DNA of 64,000 nucleotides from Bacteroidales bacterium (GTDB taxonomy: Bacteria; Bacteroidota; Bacteroidia; Bacteroidales; UBA12077), in NCBI GenBank assembly GCA_030637515.1, contig DAOWGM010000077.1:1-64000 (forward strand), in the 5' to 3' direction. The notes beneath the pieces are model-generated. The model was not told the origin of the DNA and searched no databases. It saw nothing but the letters and a program-made list of their open reading frames with translations. Position numbers and translations under genes: made by a program. Below, piece after piece: positions 44,747 through 52,996 of this stretch (positions are counted from its first letter, which is position 1; each line of letters begins with the position of its first letter).

Positions 44747-45835
44747 ATGGATCAGAGTACTATACGATTTACCGCCCAAGAAAAAAAAGAATTCATTATT
44801 GAATTAAGAGAGAAAGTTGCTGATTATTTTAGAGTAAATAAAATATCAGAATATGGGAATTTTGTTCTTTTATTCAAAACTGTTTTTATGCTAACTCTTT
44901 ATTTTGCTCCCTACGCTCTAATGCTTATCGGTATCATAAATTCTTTTTTAGGAGTACTATTAAGCTGGATTCTTATGGGTTTAGGAATGGCAGGAGTTGG
45001 AATGGGTGTTATGCACGACGCAAATCATCGATCCTTTTCTAAAAAAAAAGCAGTAAATAAATGGATGGAAAATACATTATATCTTCTAGGTGGCTCACCA
45101 TTCACTTGGCAACATCAACATAATACACTACATCATGGTTACACCAATGTTGATGGTTATGATGAAGATATTGATCCGGCAGCTCTTTTACGTTTCTCTC
45201 CTCACAAACCATTACTAAAAATCCATAAATTCCAATATATATACGCTTGGTTTTTTTACGGATTAATGACTCTTTTATGGGTTACAACGAAAGACTTTAA
45301 ACAGTTAAATAGATACAAAAACGAAAAAGTACCCTTAAGCAATAAGCTATCTTACAAACAATTGTTTGCAAGTCTTGTTATATCGAAAGTAATTTATTAT
45401 GTAGTATTTATGATTGTACCTATACTTATTTTACCATTTGCATGGTATTGGATTGTAGTCTTTTTTATTGCTATGCATTTTACTTGCGGATTTATTCTTA
45501 CTATAATATTTCAGACAGCACATGTAGTGCCAACTTCAAAATATCCTTTACCTGACGAAAACGGTACAATGGAAAATAACTGGGCAGTGCATCAGCTTTA
45601 TACTACATCTGATTTTGCTCCAAAAAGTAGATTTTTCTCATGGTTTATTGGTGGTCTAAATCATCAAGTTGAACATCACTTATTTCCAAATATAAGTCAT
45701 ATTCATTATCGTAAAATATCGACTATTGTAAAAGAAATTGCACATAAATATGATTTACCTTATCATGTTCAGCCTGGATTTCTAAAAGCATTAATAGAAC
45801 ACGGTAGAATGCTGAAACAACTGGGAAGAGCTTAA
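44747..45835 (+). CDS. Membrane acyl-lipid fatty-acid desaturase, front-end type
   Basis: 362 residues with four or more transmembrane helices. The di-iron His boxes are complete: HDANH (residues ~89-93), HQHNTLHH (~123-130) and NHQVEHHLF (~305-313). The Q-x-x-HH third box is the mark of front-end (delta-5/6-type) desaturases; there is no fused cytochrome b5. It introduces a double bond into membrane acyl chains using oxygen, so it implies at least micro-oxic growth. It follows a methyltransferase that could act on lipids. Confidence 0.9.
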   Translation: MDQSTIRFTAQEKKEFIIELREKVADYFRVNKISEYGNFVLLFKTVFMLTLYFAPYALMLIGIINSFLGVLLSWILMGLGMAGVGMGVMHDANHRSFSKKKAVNKWMENTLYLLGGSPFTWQHQHNTLHHGYTNVDGYDEDIDPAALLRFSPHKPLLKIHKFQYIYAWFFYGLMTLLWVTTKDFKQLNRYKNEKVPLSNKLSYKQLFASLVISKVIYYVVFMIVPILILPFAWYWIVVFFIAMHFTCGFILTIIFQTAHVVPTSKYPLPDENGTMENNWAVHQLYTTSDFAPKSRFFSWFIGGLNHQVEHHLFPNISHIHYRKISTIVKEIAHKYDLPYHVQPGFLKALIEHGRMLKQLGRA

Positions 45836-45924
45836 TCTCTCACTATCTATTTCCTATTAAGAAGCGTAAAGTCCACAGGAATAAACTTTCGATTCATTTT
45901 AAAATTTATGTCCATTAAAATAGA

Positions 45925-45932
45925 TATCTTTG
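45925..45932 (+). promoter_or_regulatory. Candidate promoter of the DEAD-box helicase gene
   Basis: TATCTTTG matches TAnnTTTG and lies 28 nt before the ATG; the -33 region is T-rich without a clear TTTG. Confidence 0.5.
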
Positions 45933-45960
45933 CAGCTTAAAATATTACACAAAATACTTA

Positions 45961-47160
45961 ATGAAATTTACTGAATTTAAATTAAATGATCATGTGCTTG
46001 AGGCCATCTCGTACATGGGTTTTGATGAAGCTACTCCGATACAGGCAATGGCTATTCCTGAAATAATACAGAATAATGATCTTATTGCTTGTGCACAAAC
46101 AGGAACTGGCAAGACAGCAGCTTTTATTCTGCCTATTTTAGATAAACTTACTGATAAAACAGAAACTTCAGTAAGTACTTTAATAATTGTCCCTACCCGT
46201 GAGCTGGCCTTACAAATCGATCAACAGATTCAGGGTTTTTCTTATTTTGTAAATGTAAGCTCCTGCCCTGTTTATGGTGGCGGTGATGGTGTCGATTTTG
46301 AAACTGAACGAAATGCTTTATTAGGTAATGCTGATATTATTGTAGCAACACCCGGAAAACTGATTTCTCATTTAAAAATGGGTTATGTTAAATTTGATAA
46401 AATCAAATTTCTAATTTTAGACGAAGCCGATAAAATGCTTGATATGGGATTTTTTGAAGATATACAAAAAATCACATCCTATATTCCAAAACAAAGGCAA
46501 ACGCTCATGTTTAGTGCTACAATGCCTCCTAAAATACGAACTCTTGCCAGTCAGATTCTTAAAAACCCAAAAGAAATTAGCATTGAACTTTCCAAACCTG
46601 CAGAAGGTGTTTTACAAGCTTCATACCTGGTTTACGATGAGCAGAAATCTGATTTGATAAAACATCTAATTACGAACAAGCCTGAATACGATAGTATCTT
46701 GATTTTCACATCTACCAAAAGCAATGTATTTAAAATAGTAAGGAAATTAAAAGGAAAAGATTATAGCATTGAAGGAATATCATCGGATTTGGAACAGCAG
46801 GAACGTGAAGAGGTTCTTTCTCGTTTTCGTTCAAAACGAACACGCGTATTGGTAGCTACCGATGTTATCAGTCGTGGAATTGATATTAAAGATATTAATC
46901 TTGTAATTAATTATGATGTTCCACAGGATGCTGAAGATTATGTTCATCGTGTAGGACGAACAGCGCGTGCAAAAACTACAGGTATAGCGCTTACGCTTAT
47001 TAACGAAGACGATATGTTCAAGTTTAAACGTATTGAAGAACTTATTGAACGCGATATAATTAAAATGCCTATTCCTCCTGAAATAGGTGAAAGCCCGGTT
47101 TGGAATCCAAAACCAATTCACAAGTATAAAAAACGACCTTACAAGAAAAAAAGAAAATAA
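45961..47160 (+). CDS. DEAD-box RNA helicase (RhlE/CshA type)
   Basis: 399 residues. Motifs in order: Q-motif (GFDEATPIQAMAIP), Walker A AQTGTGKT (45-52), PTRELALQ, TPGKL, DEADKMLDMGF, SAT, ATDVISRGIDI and HRVGRTAR. A short basic tail ends KKRPYKKKRK. ATP-dependent RNA unwinding, typically in cold adaptation, ribosome assembly or decay. It converges on a cold-shock protein gene, with a shared bidirectional terminator; both are plausible cold-response genes. Confidence 0.95.
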   Translation: MKFTEFKLNDHVLEAISYMGFDEATPIQAMAIPEIIQNNDLIACAQTGTGKTAAFILPILDKLTDKTETSVSTLIIVPTRELALQIDQQIQGFSYFVNVSSCPVYGGGDGVDFETERNALLGNADIIVATPGKLISHLKMGYVKFDKIKFLILDEADKMLDMGFFEDIQKITSYIPKQRQTLMFSATMPPKIRTLASQILKNPKEISIELSKPAEGVLQASYLVYDEQKSDLIKHLITNKPEYDSILIFTSTKSNVFKIVRKLKGKDYSIEGISSDLEQQEREEVLSRFRSKRTRVLVATDVISRGIDIKDINLVINYDVPQDAEDYVHRVGRTARAKTTGIALTLINEDDMFKFKRIEELIERDIIKMPIPPEIGESPVWNPKPIHKYKKRPYKKKRK

Positions 47161-47164
47161 AAAA

Positions 47165-47186
47165 AACCTGTCATAAATGACAGGTT
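47165..47186. terminator. Bidirectional terminator between helicase and cold-shock gene
   Basis: AACCTGTCAT-AA-ATGACAGGTT, a 10-bp perfect stem. Leftward it is followed by a long T run. It lies 30 nt past the stop of the leftward cold-shock gene and directly after the helicase stop. Confidence 0.8.
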
Positions 47187-47216
47187 CCTTAAGTATTGTA
47201 ATTGAAAGCGTAAATA

Positions 47217-47408
47217 TTATATTACTCTAACATTTACTGCGTTCAAACCTTTTTTTCCTTCTGTTAATTCGAATTCTACTGCGTCACCTTCGTTAATCTC
47301 GTCGATTAAACCTGATACGTGTACGAAATGTTCTTTGCTTGTGTCGTCTTCACTAATGAATCCAAATCCTTTAGATTCGTTGAAAAATTTTACTGTACCT
47401 TTGTTCAT
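47217..47408 (-). CDS. Cold-shock protein (CspA family)
   Basis: 63 residues, a complete five-strand OB fold: [19 protein letters not shown] carries RNP1 (KGFGFI) and HFVHVSGL carries RNP2. It binds single-stranded RNA/DNA and melts RNA structure. A near-consensus promoter lies 31 nt upstream of the start. A second family member is at 48085-48276; the VOC gene lies between them. Confidence 0.95.
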   Translation of the reverse strand: MNKGTVKFFNESKGFGFISEDDTSKEHFVHVSGLIDEINEGDAVEFELTEGKKGLNAVNVRVI

Positions 47409-47438
47409 TATTAAATATTTAAAAAATTAATTAAAGCG

Positions 47439-47469
47439 CAAAGTTAGGATGTAAATATTAATATCCAAA
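47439..47469 (-). promoter_or_regulatory. Near-perfect Bacteroidota promoter for the cold-shock gene
   Basis: Read leftward: TTTG (47469-47466), a 19-nt spacer, then TAACTTTG (47446-47439), an exact match to TTTG-N19-TAnnTTTG. The predicted leader is about 25 nt. This is the best promoter in the window and supports the phylum assignment. Confidence 0.75.
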
Positions 47470-47554
47470 CTATTATTGCAAAAAGTTTCGTTTTTATTCA
47501 CAATTATCTGGAATTAAGCCCTATTTACCCTAAATATATGTCTTTAAAAATAAC

Positions 47555-47629
47555 TTACCCTTTTGTTAACCACGAAATACCAAATGCAAGCAATGCAATT
47601 GATTCTAACAAAAAAACAGGCTGGAAACA
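47555..47629 (-). pseudogene. Relic of a membrane-protein C-terminus (copy A)
   Basis: After a TGA the leftward frame reads CFQPVFLLESIALLAFGISW, then LTKG-stop, a plausible last transmembrane helix with a basic end but no gene body. A second fragment with the same ALLAFGISW-x-TKG end is at 54341-54411. I infer relics of duplicated copies of one membrane-protein gene. Confidence 0.4.
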
Positions 47630-47651
47630 TCAATTCATTAAAAGAATTGTT

Positions 47652-48008
47652 CTATTCTTCCAGCTTAAATGCTGGATTATAAACTACTCCAATAACATTT
47701 CCCCATGGATCTATTACCGAGGCTACCATTAAATCACCTCCCACATTAGTAGGCTTTTCATATTCTAAAGCTCCAATAGTAATTAAATGATTATACACTT
47801 TTTCAATTTCATTTACACCCCAGTAAACCAAAAGGCTTTTTGTTTTTTCAATAACCGGATTTTCTTCAGGGAGCAATCCTAATTCATATCCACCAATGTT
47901 AAACCCCACATAAAAAGGCTCGTCAAAATAGGGTTTTGTAAGAAATGCTTTTGAATACCATTCCTTAGCTTCTGCAAGATTTGGAACTTTATAAACCGTA
48001 GTTCGCAA
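47652..48008 (-). CDS. VOC (glyoxalase/bleomycin-resistance) superfamily protein
   Basis: 118 residues, one VOC unit pair: TTVYKVPNLAEAKEWYSKAF, YVGFNIGGYELGLLPEE, LVYWGVNEIEKVYNHLI and the end VIDPWGNVIGVVYNP. Members are metal-dependent isomerases, dioxygenases or antibiotic binders; with one or two visible ligand positions (the start is at T/V and E near the end) I cannot assign activity. It lies between the two cold-shock genes. Confidence 0.8.
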   Translation of the reverse strand: MRTTVYKVPNLAEAKEWYSKAFLTKPYFDEPFYVGFNIGGYELGLLPEENPVIEKTKSLLVYWGVNEIEKVYNHLITIGALEYEKPTNVGGDLMVASVIDPWGNVIGVVYNPAFKLEE

Positions 48009-48033
48009 TCCTAAAAAATCTGATGATAAAAAA

Positions 48034-48055
48034 AGCCTGTCAAAATTAACAGGCT
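48034..48055 (-). terminator. Terminator of the second cold-shock gene
   Basis: AGCCTGT-N8-ACAGGCT followed leftward by TTTTTTT, 30 nt past the stop. Confidence 0.75.
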
Positions 48056-48084
48056 TATAAATTCTAAGAAATTAAAGAATAATG

Positions 48085-48276
48085 TTATATCACTTTAACA
48101 TTTACTGCGTTTAATCCTTTTTGACCTTCTTCTACATCATAACTTACTTTATCACCTTCAGTTATGTTATCAGTTAATCCATTTTTATGTACAAATACAT
48201 CTTTACTACCATCTTCAGGGGTGATGAATCCAAACCCTTTTGCGTTGTTGAAAAATTTTACAGTTCCGTTACTCAT
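48085..48276 (-). CDS. Cold-shock protein (CspA family), second copy
   Basis: 63 residues with RNP1 (KGFGFITPEDG) and RNP2 (DVFVHKNGL). About 60% of residues match the copy at 47217-47408, and both end [11 protein letters not shown]. Monocistronic with its own terminator. Unlike the first copy, only a weak TAACTTTA box is seen upstream, so expression probably differs. Confidence 0.95.
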   Translation of the reverse strand: MSNGTVKFFNNAKGFGFITPEDGSKDVFVHKNGLTDNITEGDKVSYDVEEGQKGLNAVNVKVI

Positions 48277-48564
48277 AATAATTAGTTTTAAATTTTGTAA
48301 AGTATAAAGTTACAACTATATCGTTTTATCTGATTGTTTTAAGCAACTTTATTTTATTAAAAAATAACAAAGCACTTAAATAAAGCATTTAAGAAAGCTT
48401 TTTGTTTTGAATTGATATTAAGGTAGCTAATATGAGTTTTAGATTAAATTTACATCTAATTTACTGGAACTAAGCTTGTTTGAACCTATACCCGCAACTA
48501 AAACAATATTATTTTTTTTCGGAAAGGGAAAAAACCTTTGATAAAAAATATTGAATTAAGAGGA
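48277..48564. other. AT-rich intergenic region without a recognisable gene
   Basis: The left end should hold the cold-shock promoter. The rest shows no open frame with coding character, RNA gene or long repeat that I can support. Confidence 0.5.
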
Positions 48565-48595
48565 ATAAAAAAGCACAAGCAAAAATACTTGTGCT
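48565..48595 (-). terminator. Terminator, member 1 of the GCACAAG/CTTGTGC family
   Basis: AGCACAAG-N8-CTTGTGCT preceded by an A run that reads as a T run leftward, 27 nt past the lipoprotein stop at 48622. First of at least eight related elements up to 56.0 kb. Confidence 0.8.
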
Positions 48596-48621
48596 ATGTA
48601 TGGTATATTCACAAATAGATT

Positions 48622-49005
48622 TTATTTCATCTTAGTAAATACGCTTGTTTTTTCTTCAGAAATAAAACTTAGTTCTGTATTTTCTTCATTTAAAGAATAC
48701 TCATATTTATGATCATCTGCATGTGCATGATCATCACCTTCATGAGCATGCTCTTCTTCTGCATGTTTCATAATAAAAATATTTTCTTCTACTGCAAATG
48801 GACCTTCTTCAAGAAGTTCACCATCTTTAAAATATTTCCACTCATGGTTTTCGGTAATTTCAAGAATATAAGTAGTAGAAACAGAATCGACAACTGTTCG
48901 CTCCCATTTACCGAGAAGCCCTTCATGCTTTTTACATTCTGAGTTACAACTAAAAAGAATAACTGAAATTAAAATTACGGATAGAAATAGAAGAATCTTT
49001 TTCAT
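48622..49005 (-). CDS. Lipocalin-like lipoprotein with His-rich loop
   Basis: 127 residues. Lipobox LFSC (C20), then LLGKWERTVVDSVSTTYILE, HEWKYFKDGELLEEGPFAV and a terminal ELSFISEEKTSVFTK, a small beta-barrel pattern. A His/Glu/Asp loop (HAEEEHAHEGDDHAHADDH, residues ~79-97) is inserted between strands, suggesting metal binding. Not close in sequence to the lipocalin-like protein at 34827. Function unknown. Confidence 0.72.
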   Translation of the reverse strand: MKKILLFLSVILISVILFSCNSECKKHEGLLGKWERTVVDSVSTTYILEITENHEWKYFKDGELLEEGPFAVEENIFIMKHAEEEHAHEGDDHAHADDHKYEYSLNEENTELSFISEEKTSVFTKMK

Positions 49006-49062
49006 TTTTTGGATAGGTTTAGTTTTTATTAATTAGAGTCGAAAATACTACATTTTTTAATC

Positions 49063-49638
49063 TTAAATAAGATCTTTTCCAATTTTATATGCGTCGCCGA
49101 TCTTCTTGCCTATTTCGCGATATTCTTTTGCACCCGATATATAAATAAGCGGATTAAAAGCTTCAATGTCAATTGAACCCCAATTTTCAACATTCTTAAT
49201 TTTATCGGTATCGATATGTGTTTCAACTATTTCTCCAATAAAGTGGTTGGTTGTGCCAACTATTTTTGATTCTATTAATTTGCACTCCAGATTTAAAGGA
49301 CATTGTTGAATAATTGGAGCCTGGATAATCGAAGCTGGCATTTTTATGAATCCCGTTTTCTCAAATTTATCCGTATCTCTGCCTGACGTTATACCACAAA
49401 AATCTAATTCTTTCATAATATCTGCTGTAGCAATATTTACAGAGAATTCCTTATTCTTTAATATTTGTTCGCCAGTCAAACCTTTGGTGCCAACAGAAAT
49501 ACCAAGTATTGGTGGTTTACCAGATAAAATACTTATCCATGCAATAGTAGCAATGTTTGCATTCTCCATTGTGCCTGTTACTACTAATACTGTTGGTAAT
49601 GGGAATAATATTCGTTGAGGTCCTAACTTTGTTTTCAT
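49063..49638 (-). CDS. Flavin reductase-like/flavoredoxin-family FMN protein
   Basis: 191 residues. The split-barrel flavin-reductase fold is seen in FPLPTVLVVTGTMENANIAT (residues ~12-31), ILGISVGTKGLTGEQILKNK, EFSVNIATADIMKELDFCGI and HFIGEIVETHID. It binds FMN and passes electrons in the cytoplasm; partners are unknown. A good promoter precedes it and it seems monocistronic. Confidence 0.85.
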   Translation of the reverse strand: MKTKLGPQRILFPLPTVLVVTGTMENANIATIAWISILSGKPPILGISVGTKGLTGEQILKNKEFSVNIATADIMKELDFCGITSGRDTDKFEKTGFIKMPASIIQAPIIQQCPLNLECKLIESKIVGTTNHFIGEIVETHIDTDKIKNVENWGSIDIEAFNPLIYISGAKEYREIGKKIGDAYKIGKDLI

Positions 49639-49655
49639 AATTCTTTTGTTTCTTA

Positions 49656-49686
49656 CAAAGTTACTATACTAAATAAGAATTCGAAA
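49656..49686 (-). promoter_or_regulatory. Promoter of the flavin-reductase-like gene
   Basis: Read leftward: TTTC (49686-49683), a 19-nt spacer, TAACTTTG (49663-49656); one mismatch to the Bacteroidota consensus, 18 nt before the ATG. Confidence 0.6.
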
Positions 49687-49870
49687 TGTACCATTAAAAT
49701 ATTTTCCATTAACAAATAAAATATCGTAACTTGTAGAAAATGTTAACATTAAGTCATTAAAAGACGAAATAATTGAGATAAAGACAAGAGATAAACATTA
49801 GATATAAGTAAGTATACAAAGACAATATTTTAATAATATTTTCATAGTATTCACCTTAAATTTCACAATC

Positions 49871-50413
49871 ATGAGAAAGTATCTATTAGCATTATTTGTT
49901 TTTATTTTATTTGTAGGAACCTCCTGTGAAGAAAAAATCGACATCGAAAAAGAAAAAGAAGCTGTTATAGAAACAGTTAAAGAAATTATGAACGATCGCT
50001 CTGAATTAAATTATGAAGCCTATATTAATTATTGGATTGATGAGCAATACGCATTTATAGCAGCAGCTGGTAAAGATGGTCATACTTTTATGTACATAGA
50101 CGACTGGAAAATGAATGGTAAGGAAGAATTTGATAAAATATTGAAAGAGCAAGAAGAAGGTGGCTATAATATAACATTAGAACCTTTTGACTTTAATGTT
50201 AAAGTATATGATGATGTTGCCTGGGCAACATTTAAAAATAAGTGGACCAAAGTGATGAACGAAACCGAAGAGACCGAAGATTTAGGAGAAACTTTTCTTA
50301 CCCTTTTTCTTGAGAAACAGAATGAAGAATGGAAAATAGCTTCGCTAAATGCAATAATACTATTCTCATATGAAGAAGAACCTGAATTAGAAGAAATAGT
50401 TGAAACAGAATAG
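49871..50413 (+). CDS. NTF2/SnoaL-like (DUF4440-type) lipoprotein
   Basis: 180 residues. Lipobox VGTSC (C19); then an NTF2-like cone fold: KEAVIETVKEIMNDRSELNY, YWIDEQYAFIAAAGKDGHTF, FDFNVKVYDDVAWATFKNKW and LFLEKQNEEWKIASLNAIIL. Such proteins often sense or bind small molecules, and no catalytic residues are obvious. An acidic C-terminal tail follows. Convergent with the HEAT-like gene, with a GCACA-family terminator at 50446. Confidence 0.75.
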   Translation: MRKYLLALFVFILFVGTSCEEKIDIEKEKEAVIETVKEIMNDRSELNYEAYINYWIDEQYAFIAAAGKDGHTFMYIDDWKMNGKEEFDKILKEQEEGGYNITLEPFDFNVKVYDDVAWATFKNKWTKVMNETEETEDLGETFLTLFLEKQNEEWKIASLNAIILFSYEEEPELEEIVETE

Positions 50414-50445
50414 TACACCAGCAGCATTAGATAAACTGTATATAA

Positions 50446-50477
50446 AAAAAGCACAGGCACTTTTCGCTTGTGCTTTT
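50446..50477 (+). terminator. Terminator, member 2 of the GCACAAG/CTTGTGC family
   Basis: AAAAAGCACAGGC-N7-GCTTGTGCTTTTT, with one G-T pair, 33 nt after the rightward lipoprotein stop. It stands in the opposite orientation to member 1. Confidence 0.8.
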
Positions 50478-50552
50478 TGTGTAAAATATAATTTATAGAA
50501 AAACGAACTTCCGTATTTAGTACTAATCTGACTGGATTATTTATAAAGAATA

Positions 50553-51059
50553 TTACGGAGTAAACTCTTTTATCATCAGAGAAATAGAGTTTTTTATACC
50601 AGGTGATAAAGAATCCAAATATTGATCTTGAGTAAAAAATATAATTTCATTCCGTAATTCAGGATGTTTCTTTGCTATTTTAAGTATAAACATGAAAGCA
50701 GCAAATCGTACCGATGGCTTTTTATTTATCTTTTCCCAAACACTCATACAAACATTAAAAATGAGACCTTCTTGTTCTTCATTTAATTCCATTTGCAAAA
50801 GAATTTTGAGTAATTCCCGCTGATGACCATCTTTCTTATTAGCTAATGAGTTAATTATGTTATTGATATGTTCTTTTATTCGCTTGTCATTTTCTTCTAC
50901 ACAACTCCATAATAACCAGGCCGATCGCCAGGAATATGGCTGTTTATTTGAGATAGCCAATTCAATTGCCTCATTAAAACATTCAGGATGCGAATCCATA
51001 AAGGAAATCATTTCCTCTTTATATGAGCTTGTTAAAATATGTTCTAATGCTGTCTCCAT
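50553..51059 (-). CDS. HEAT-like helical-repeat protein
   Basis: 168 residues, entirely helical in pattern (LEHILTSSYKEEMISFMDSH; SWRSAWLLWSCVEENDKRIK; LANKKDGHQRELLKILLQME; RFAAFMFILKIAKKHPELRN), matching small adenylosuccinate-lyase-like/HEAT proteins of Bacteroidota. The repeated W-R-S-A-W and R-F-A-A-F core positions suggest protein-protein contact. No signal peptide. Function unknown. Confidence 0.65.
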   Translation of the reverse strand: METALEHILTSSYKEEMISFMDSHPECFNEAIELAISNKQPYSWRSAWLLWSCVEENDKRIKEHINNIINSLANKKDGHQRELLKILLQMELNEEQEGLIFNVCMSVWEKINKKPSVRFAAFMFILKIAKKHPELRNEIIFFTQDQYLDSLSPGIKNSISLMIKEFTP

Positions 51060-51133
51060 AAAATTAATTTAGCCACTATAAAAATCTATTTCTATAGCTT
51101 AAAATTAATCATATATTTTTTAAGTGTAGCAAT

Positions 51134-51152
51134 CCAATAGCTATTGGGACAA
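51134..51152. repeat. Short palindrome CCAATAGCTATTGG with GGGACAAG flank
   Basis: A perfect 14-bp palindrome (51134-51147) overlapping GGGACAAG (51145-51152). The reverse-oriented counterpart CTTGTCCCG-TTTTA-CGGGA lies at 51450-51468, on the other side of the 63-residue gene. Confidence 0.55.
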
Positions 51153-51165
51153 GACGAATAGAGTT

Positions 51166-51357
51166 TTAAGAATTAAATACATCTACTTTAGATATTACAA
51201 TATTTTTACCCGTAAACTCAGGATGCTTTTCTTTAATTAAAACGTGAGCCGATTCGTTTTTAGTTTCGTCACTAATTTTGTCATTAGGAATACTAAAATC
51301 GATACTTTGAGTTTTATCATTAATGTTAAAATATGCTTTGAAATTTTGATTTTCCAT
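51166..51357 (-). CDS. Small conserved protein, paralogue of the one at 57389
   Basis: 63 residues: FKAYFNINDKTQSIDFSIPN, then DETKNESAHVLIKEKHPEFT and KNIVISKVDVF. The copy at 57389-57580 shares the same length and most positions (x-DFSxPNxKIxEETKxESAHxLIKEKHPxFTGK). The conservation pattern indicates a real protein. No known domain recognised; probably a small cytoplasmic alpha/beta protein. It is flanked by inverted copies of a CTTGTCCC repeat. Confidence 0.7.
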   Translation of the reverse strand: MENQNFKAYFNINDKTQSIDFSIPNDKISDETKNESAHVLIKEKHPEFTGKNIVISKVDVFNS

Positions 51358-51552
51358 AAGATGGATATTTAATGTTTTTTTAATTCTTTTTAAACTGATA
51401 CACCAACTAAGAAAAATACAAGCATTAACTTAGCGAAGCGATCTCACAACTTGTCCCGTTTTACGGGAAGCTTGCGAACTTAGTGAAACGATCTCACCGA
51501 AGGTAATATTTCTGTGCGAGCTGGGATTACAACACGACTAAGATAACGGAGC
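51358..51552. repeat. Intergenic mosaic of short repeats
   Basis: Contains two copies of ACTTAG(C/T)GAA(G/A)CGATCTCAC (51428-51447 and 51478-51497), the CTTGTCCCG-TTTTA-CGGGA hairpin between them, and GCGAGCTGGGATTA (51516-51529), which recurs identically at 58190-58203. No gene is seen. These look like dispersed intergenic repeats. Confidence 0.5.
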
Positions 51553-51683
51553 ATTTATTATTCTCAAAATAAAAAAACACCTGTTTTTGAATTTTTGGAT
51601 GAAGCAATCAAAAACTTCCATAAAACACCAGAATATTTTGATGATCTATATCTCCAAATTGTTATTTGTTTTGAATTTAAATA
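51553..51683 (+). pseudogene. Possible relic of a rightward gene end
   Basis: One rightward frame after a TAA reads NKKTPVFEFLDEAIKNFHK, then TPEYFDDLYLQIVICFEFK and stop, a protein-like sequence without any start codon. It is followed at once by a GCACA-family terminator. It could be a decayed 3' gene end; chance is possible. Confidence 0.25.
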
Positions 51684-51684
51684 A

Positions 51685-51714
51685 AAAAGCACAAGCGAAA
51701 ATGCTTGTGCTTTT
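51685..51714. terminator. Terminator, member 3 of the GCACAAG/CTTGTGC family (most perfect)
   Basis: AAAAGCACAAGC-GAAAAT-GCTTGTGCTTTT: a 12-bp perfect stem with A and T runs on either side, 25 nt past the peptidase stop. Confidence 0.85.
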
Positions 51715-51738
51715 GTTTTAAGCTTAATGTAATTATTT

Positions 51739-52815
51739 TTATTGAGCCGACAATCGTAAAATCTCAACTATCATAATAAGTGCTTTCTCCATATCTTCAA
51801 CATAAATATGTTCTTCAAGAGAATGTTCGTTTCTAGCGCCAATCCCAACAACAGCCATTTCTATTCCCATGTTATTATATATCGAAGCATCTGTAAAACC
51901 GGTCATGAAAGTAGCTTTTGCATCAATACCAACTTTTTTAAGTGCTTGTTTCGATAATAAAACTGTAAATGAACTCTCAGGAATATCAACTACTTTACAT
52001 AAATTCTTTTCATCTATTTCAACTTTTGCACCAGCAGCCTTAACTTTACGATTTATTATTTCTTTCATTTCGTTTGCAAGCTTTTCTGCTTTATCGTGTT
52101 TTAAGCTTCTGCATTCAGCCATAAAAACAACTTTATCGGGTACTCCATTACGAACAATACCACCTTCAATGATTCCAACATTAGCTGTTGTTTCATGATC
52201 TATTCTTCCAATCCTTAAGGCTGCTATTGCTTTTGCTGCTGCTGTAATTGCATTTACTCCTTTTTCAGGTTCCATACCTGCATGTGCCGATTTACCTTTT
52301 ACAGTTACGTCAAAAGTAAAATATGACGGACCACCAATTATAATTGTGTCCAGTGTATCATTATCGAGCAAAAATCCTTTTTTAGCAGTAAGTTTACTAT
52401 AATCAAGATTTTTAACACCAAACAATCCTATTTCTTCTTCGCGCGATATGGCAACCTCAACAGGAGGTCTTACTTCTGCAATTCGTAATGCTTCTAACAT
52501 TTCTGCTATTCCGGCTTTATCGTCGGCACCTAAGATTGTTTCTCCTTTTGAGCGTATTACACCGTTTTTAAGAACCGGTTCAATGCCAACTCCTGGTTTT
52601 ACAGTATCAGCGTGGCACGATAATAATATTGGATCTTTGCCTCCGCAGCCTTTTGCAGGTAATTTTGCAATTAAATTACCATAAGAATCCTGGATTGTTT
52701 CAGCTCCCAGTTTCTGGAATTCTTTCTCCAAATAATTTATAAAATTAGCTTCATTACTTGATTCGCTATCAATTTGAACCATTTCCATGAATTGCTTTAT
52801 CATTCTTTCCGACAT
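51739..52815 (-). CDS. M20-family metallopeptidase, PepT-like
   Basis: 358 residues. All di-zinc residues are visible: SCHADT with the flanking D, GADDKAG, catalytic EE in SREEEIGLFG, LDND, and a late H in ARNEHSLEEH. The lid/dimerisation domain is marked by FDVTVKGKSAHAGMEPEKG. It should be a cytoplasmic aminopeptidase acting on di- or tripeptides. The start has the strongest ribosome site in this part (AAAGGAGATAT). A TATATTTG box lies at 52865-52872. Confidence 0.9.
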   Translation of the reverse strand: MSERMIKQFMEMVQIDSESSNEANFINYLEKEFQKLGAETIQDSYGNLIAKLPAKGCGGKDPILLSCHADTVKPGVGIEPVLKNGVIRSKGETILGADDKAGIAEMLEALRIAEVRPPVEVAISREEEIGLFGVKNLDYSKLTAKKGFLLDNDTLDTIIIGGPSYFTFDVTVKGKSAHAGMEPEKGVNAITAAAKAIAALRIGRIDHETTANVGIIEGGIVRNGVPDKVVFMAECRSLKHDKAEKLANEMKEIINRKVKAAGAKVEIDEKNLCKVVDIPESSFTVLLSKQALKKVGIDAKATFMTGFTDASIYNNMGIEMAVVGIGARNEHSLEEHIYVEDMEKALIMIVEILRLSAQ

Positions 52816-52910
52816 ATGGATATCTCCTTTTATTTAAAAATTAGCTTATGCAATTTAAGCATAACAAATATAAAGTTTATGCCTATTAATTTCTGATTTT
52901 ATGGAGAAAA

Positions 52911-52940
52911 TAAAAAAGCACAAGCGAAAGACGCCTGCGT
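52911..52940 (-). repeat. Member 4 of the GCACAAG family, half-degenerate
   Basis: AAAAAAGCACAAGCG-AAAGA-CGCCTGCGT: the left arm is intact and the right arm altered. It lies 57 nt past the STAS-like gene stop. Confidence 0.6.
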
Positions 52941-52996
52941 CAAACTGTACAAACTATGCTAAACCGAAGGAATAAACGAAAAACAGAACTATTTAT

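Noticed and set aside
47538-47732. Rightward 64-codon open frame between cold-shock and VOC genes
   Set aside because: No ribosome site, it overlaps the VOC gene antisense, and the leftward strand contains the membrane-helix relic instead.
51564-51767. Leftward 67-codon open frame overlapping the peptidase 3' end
   Set aside because: It runs through a terminator palindrome and the end of the peptidase gene, has no coding character, and a better protein-like reading lies on the opposite strand.
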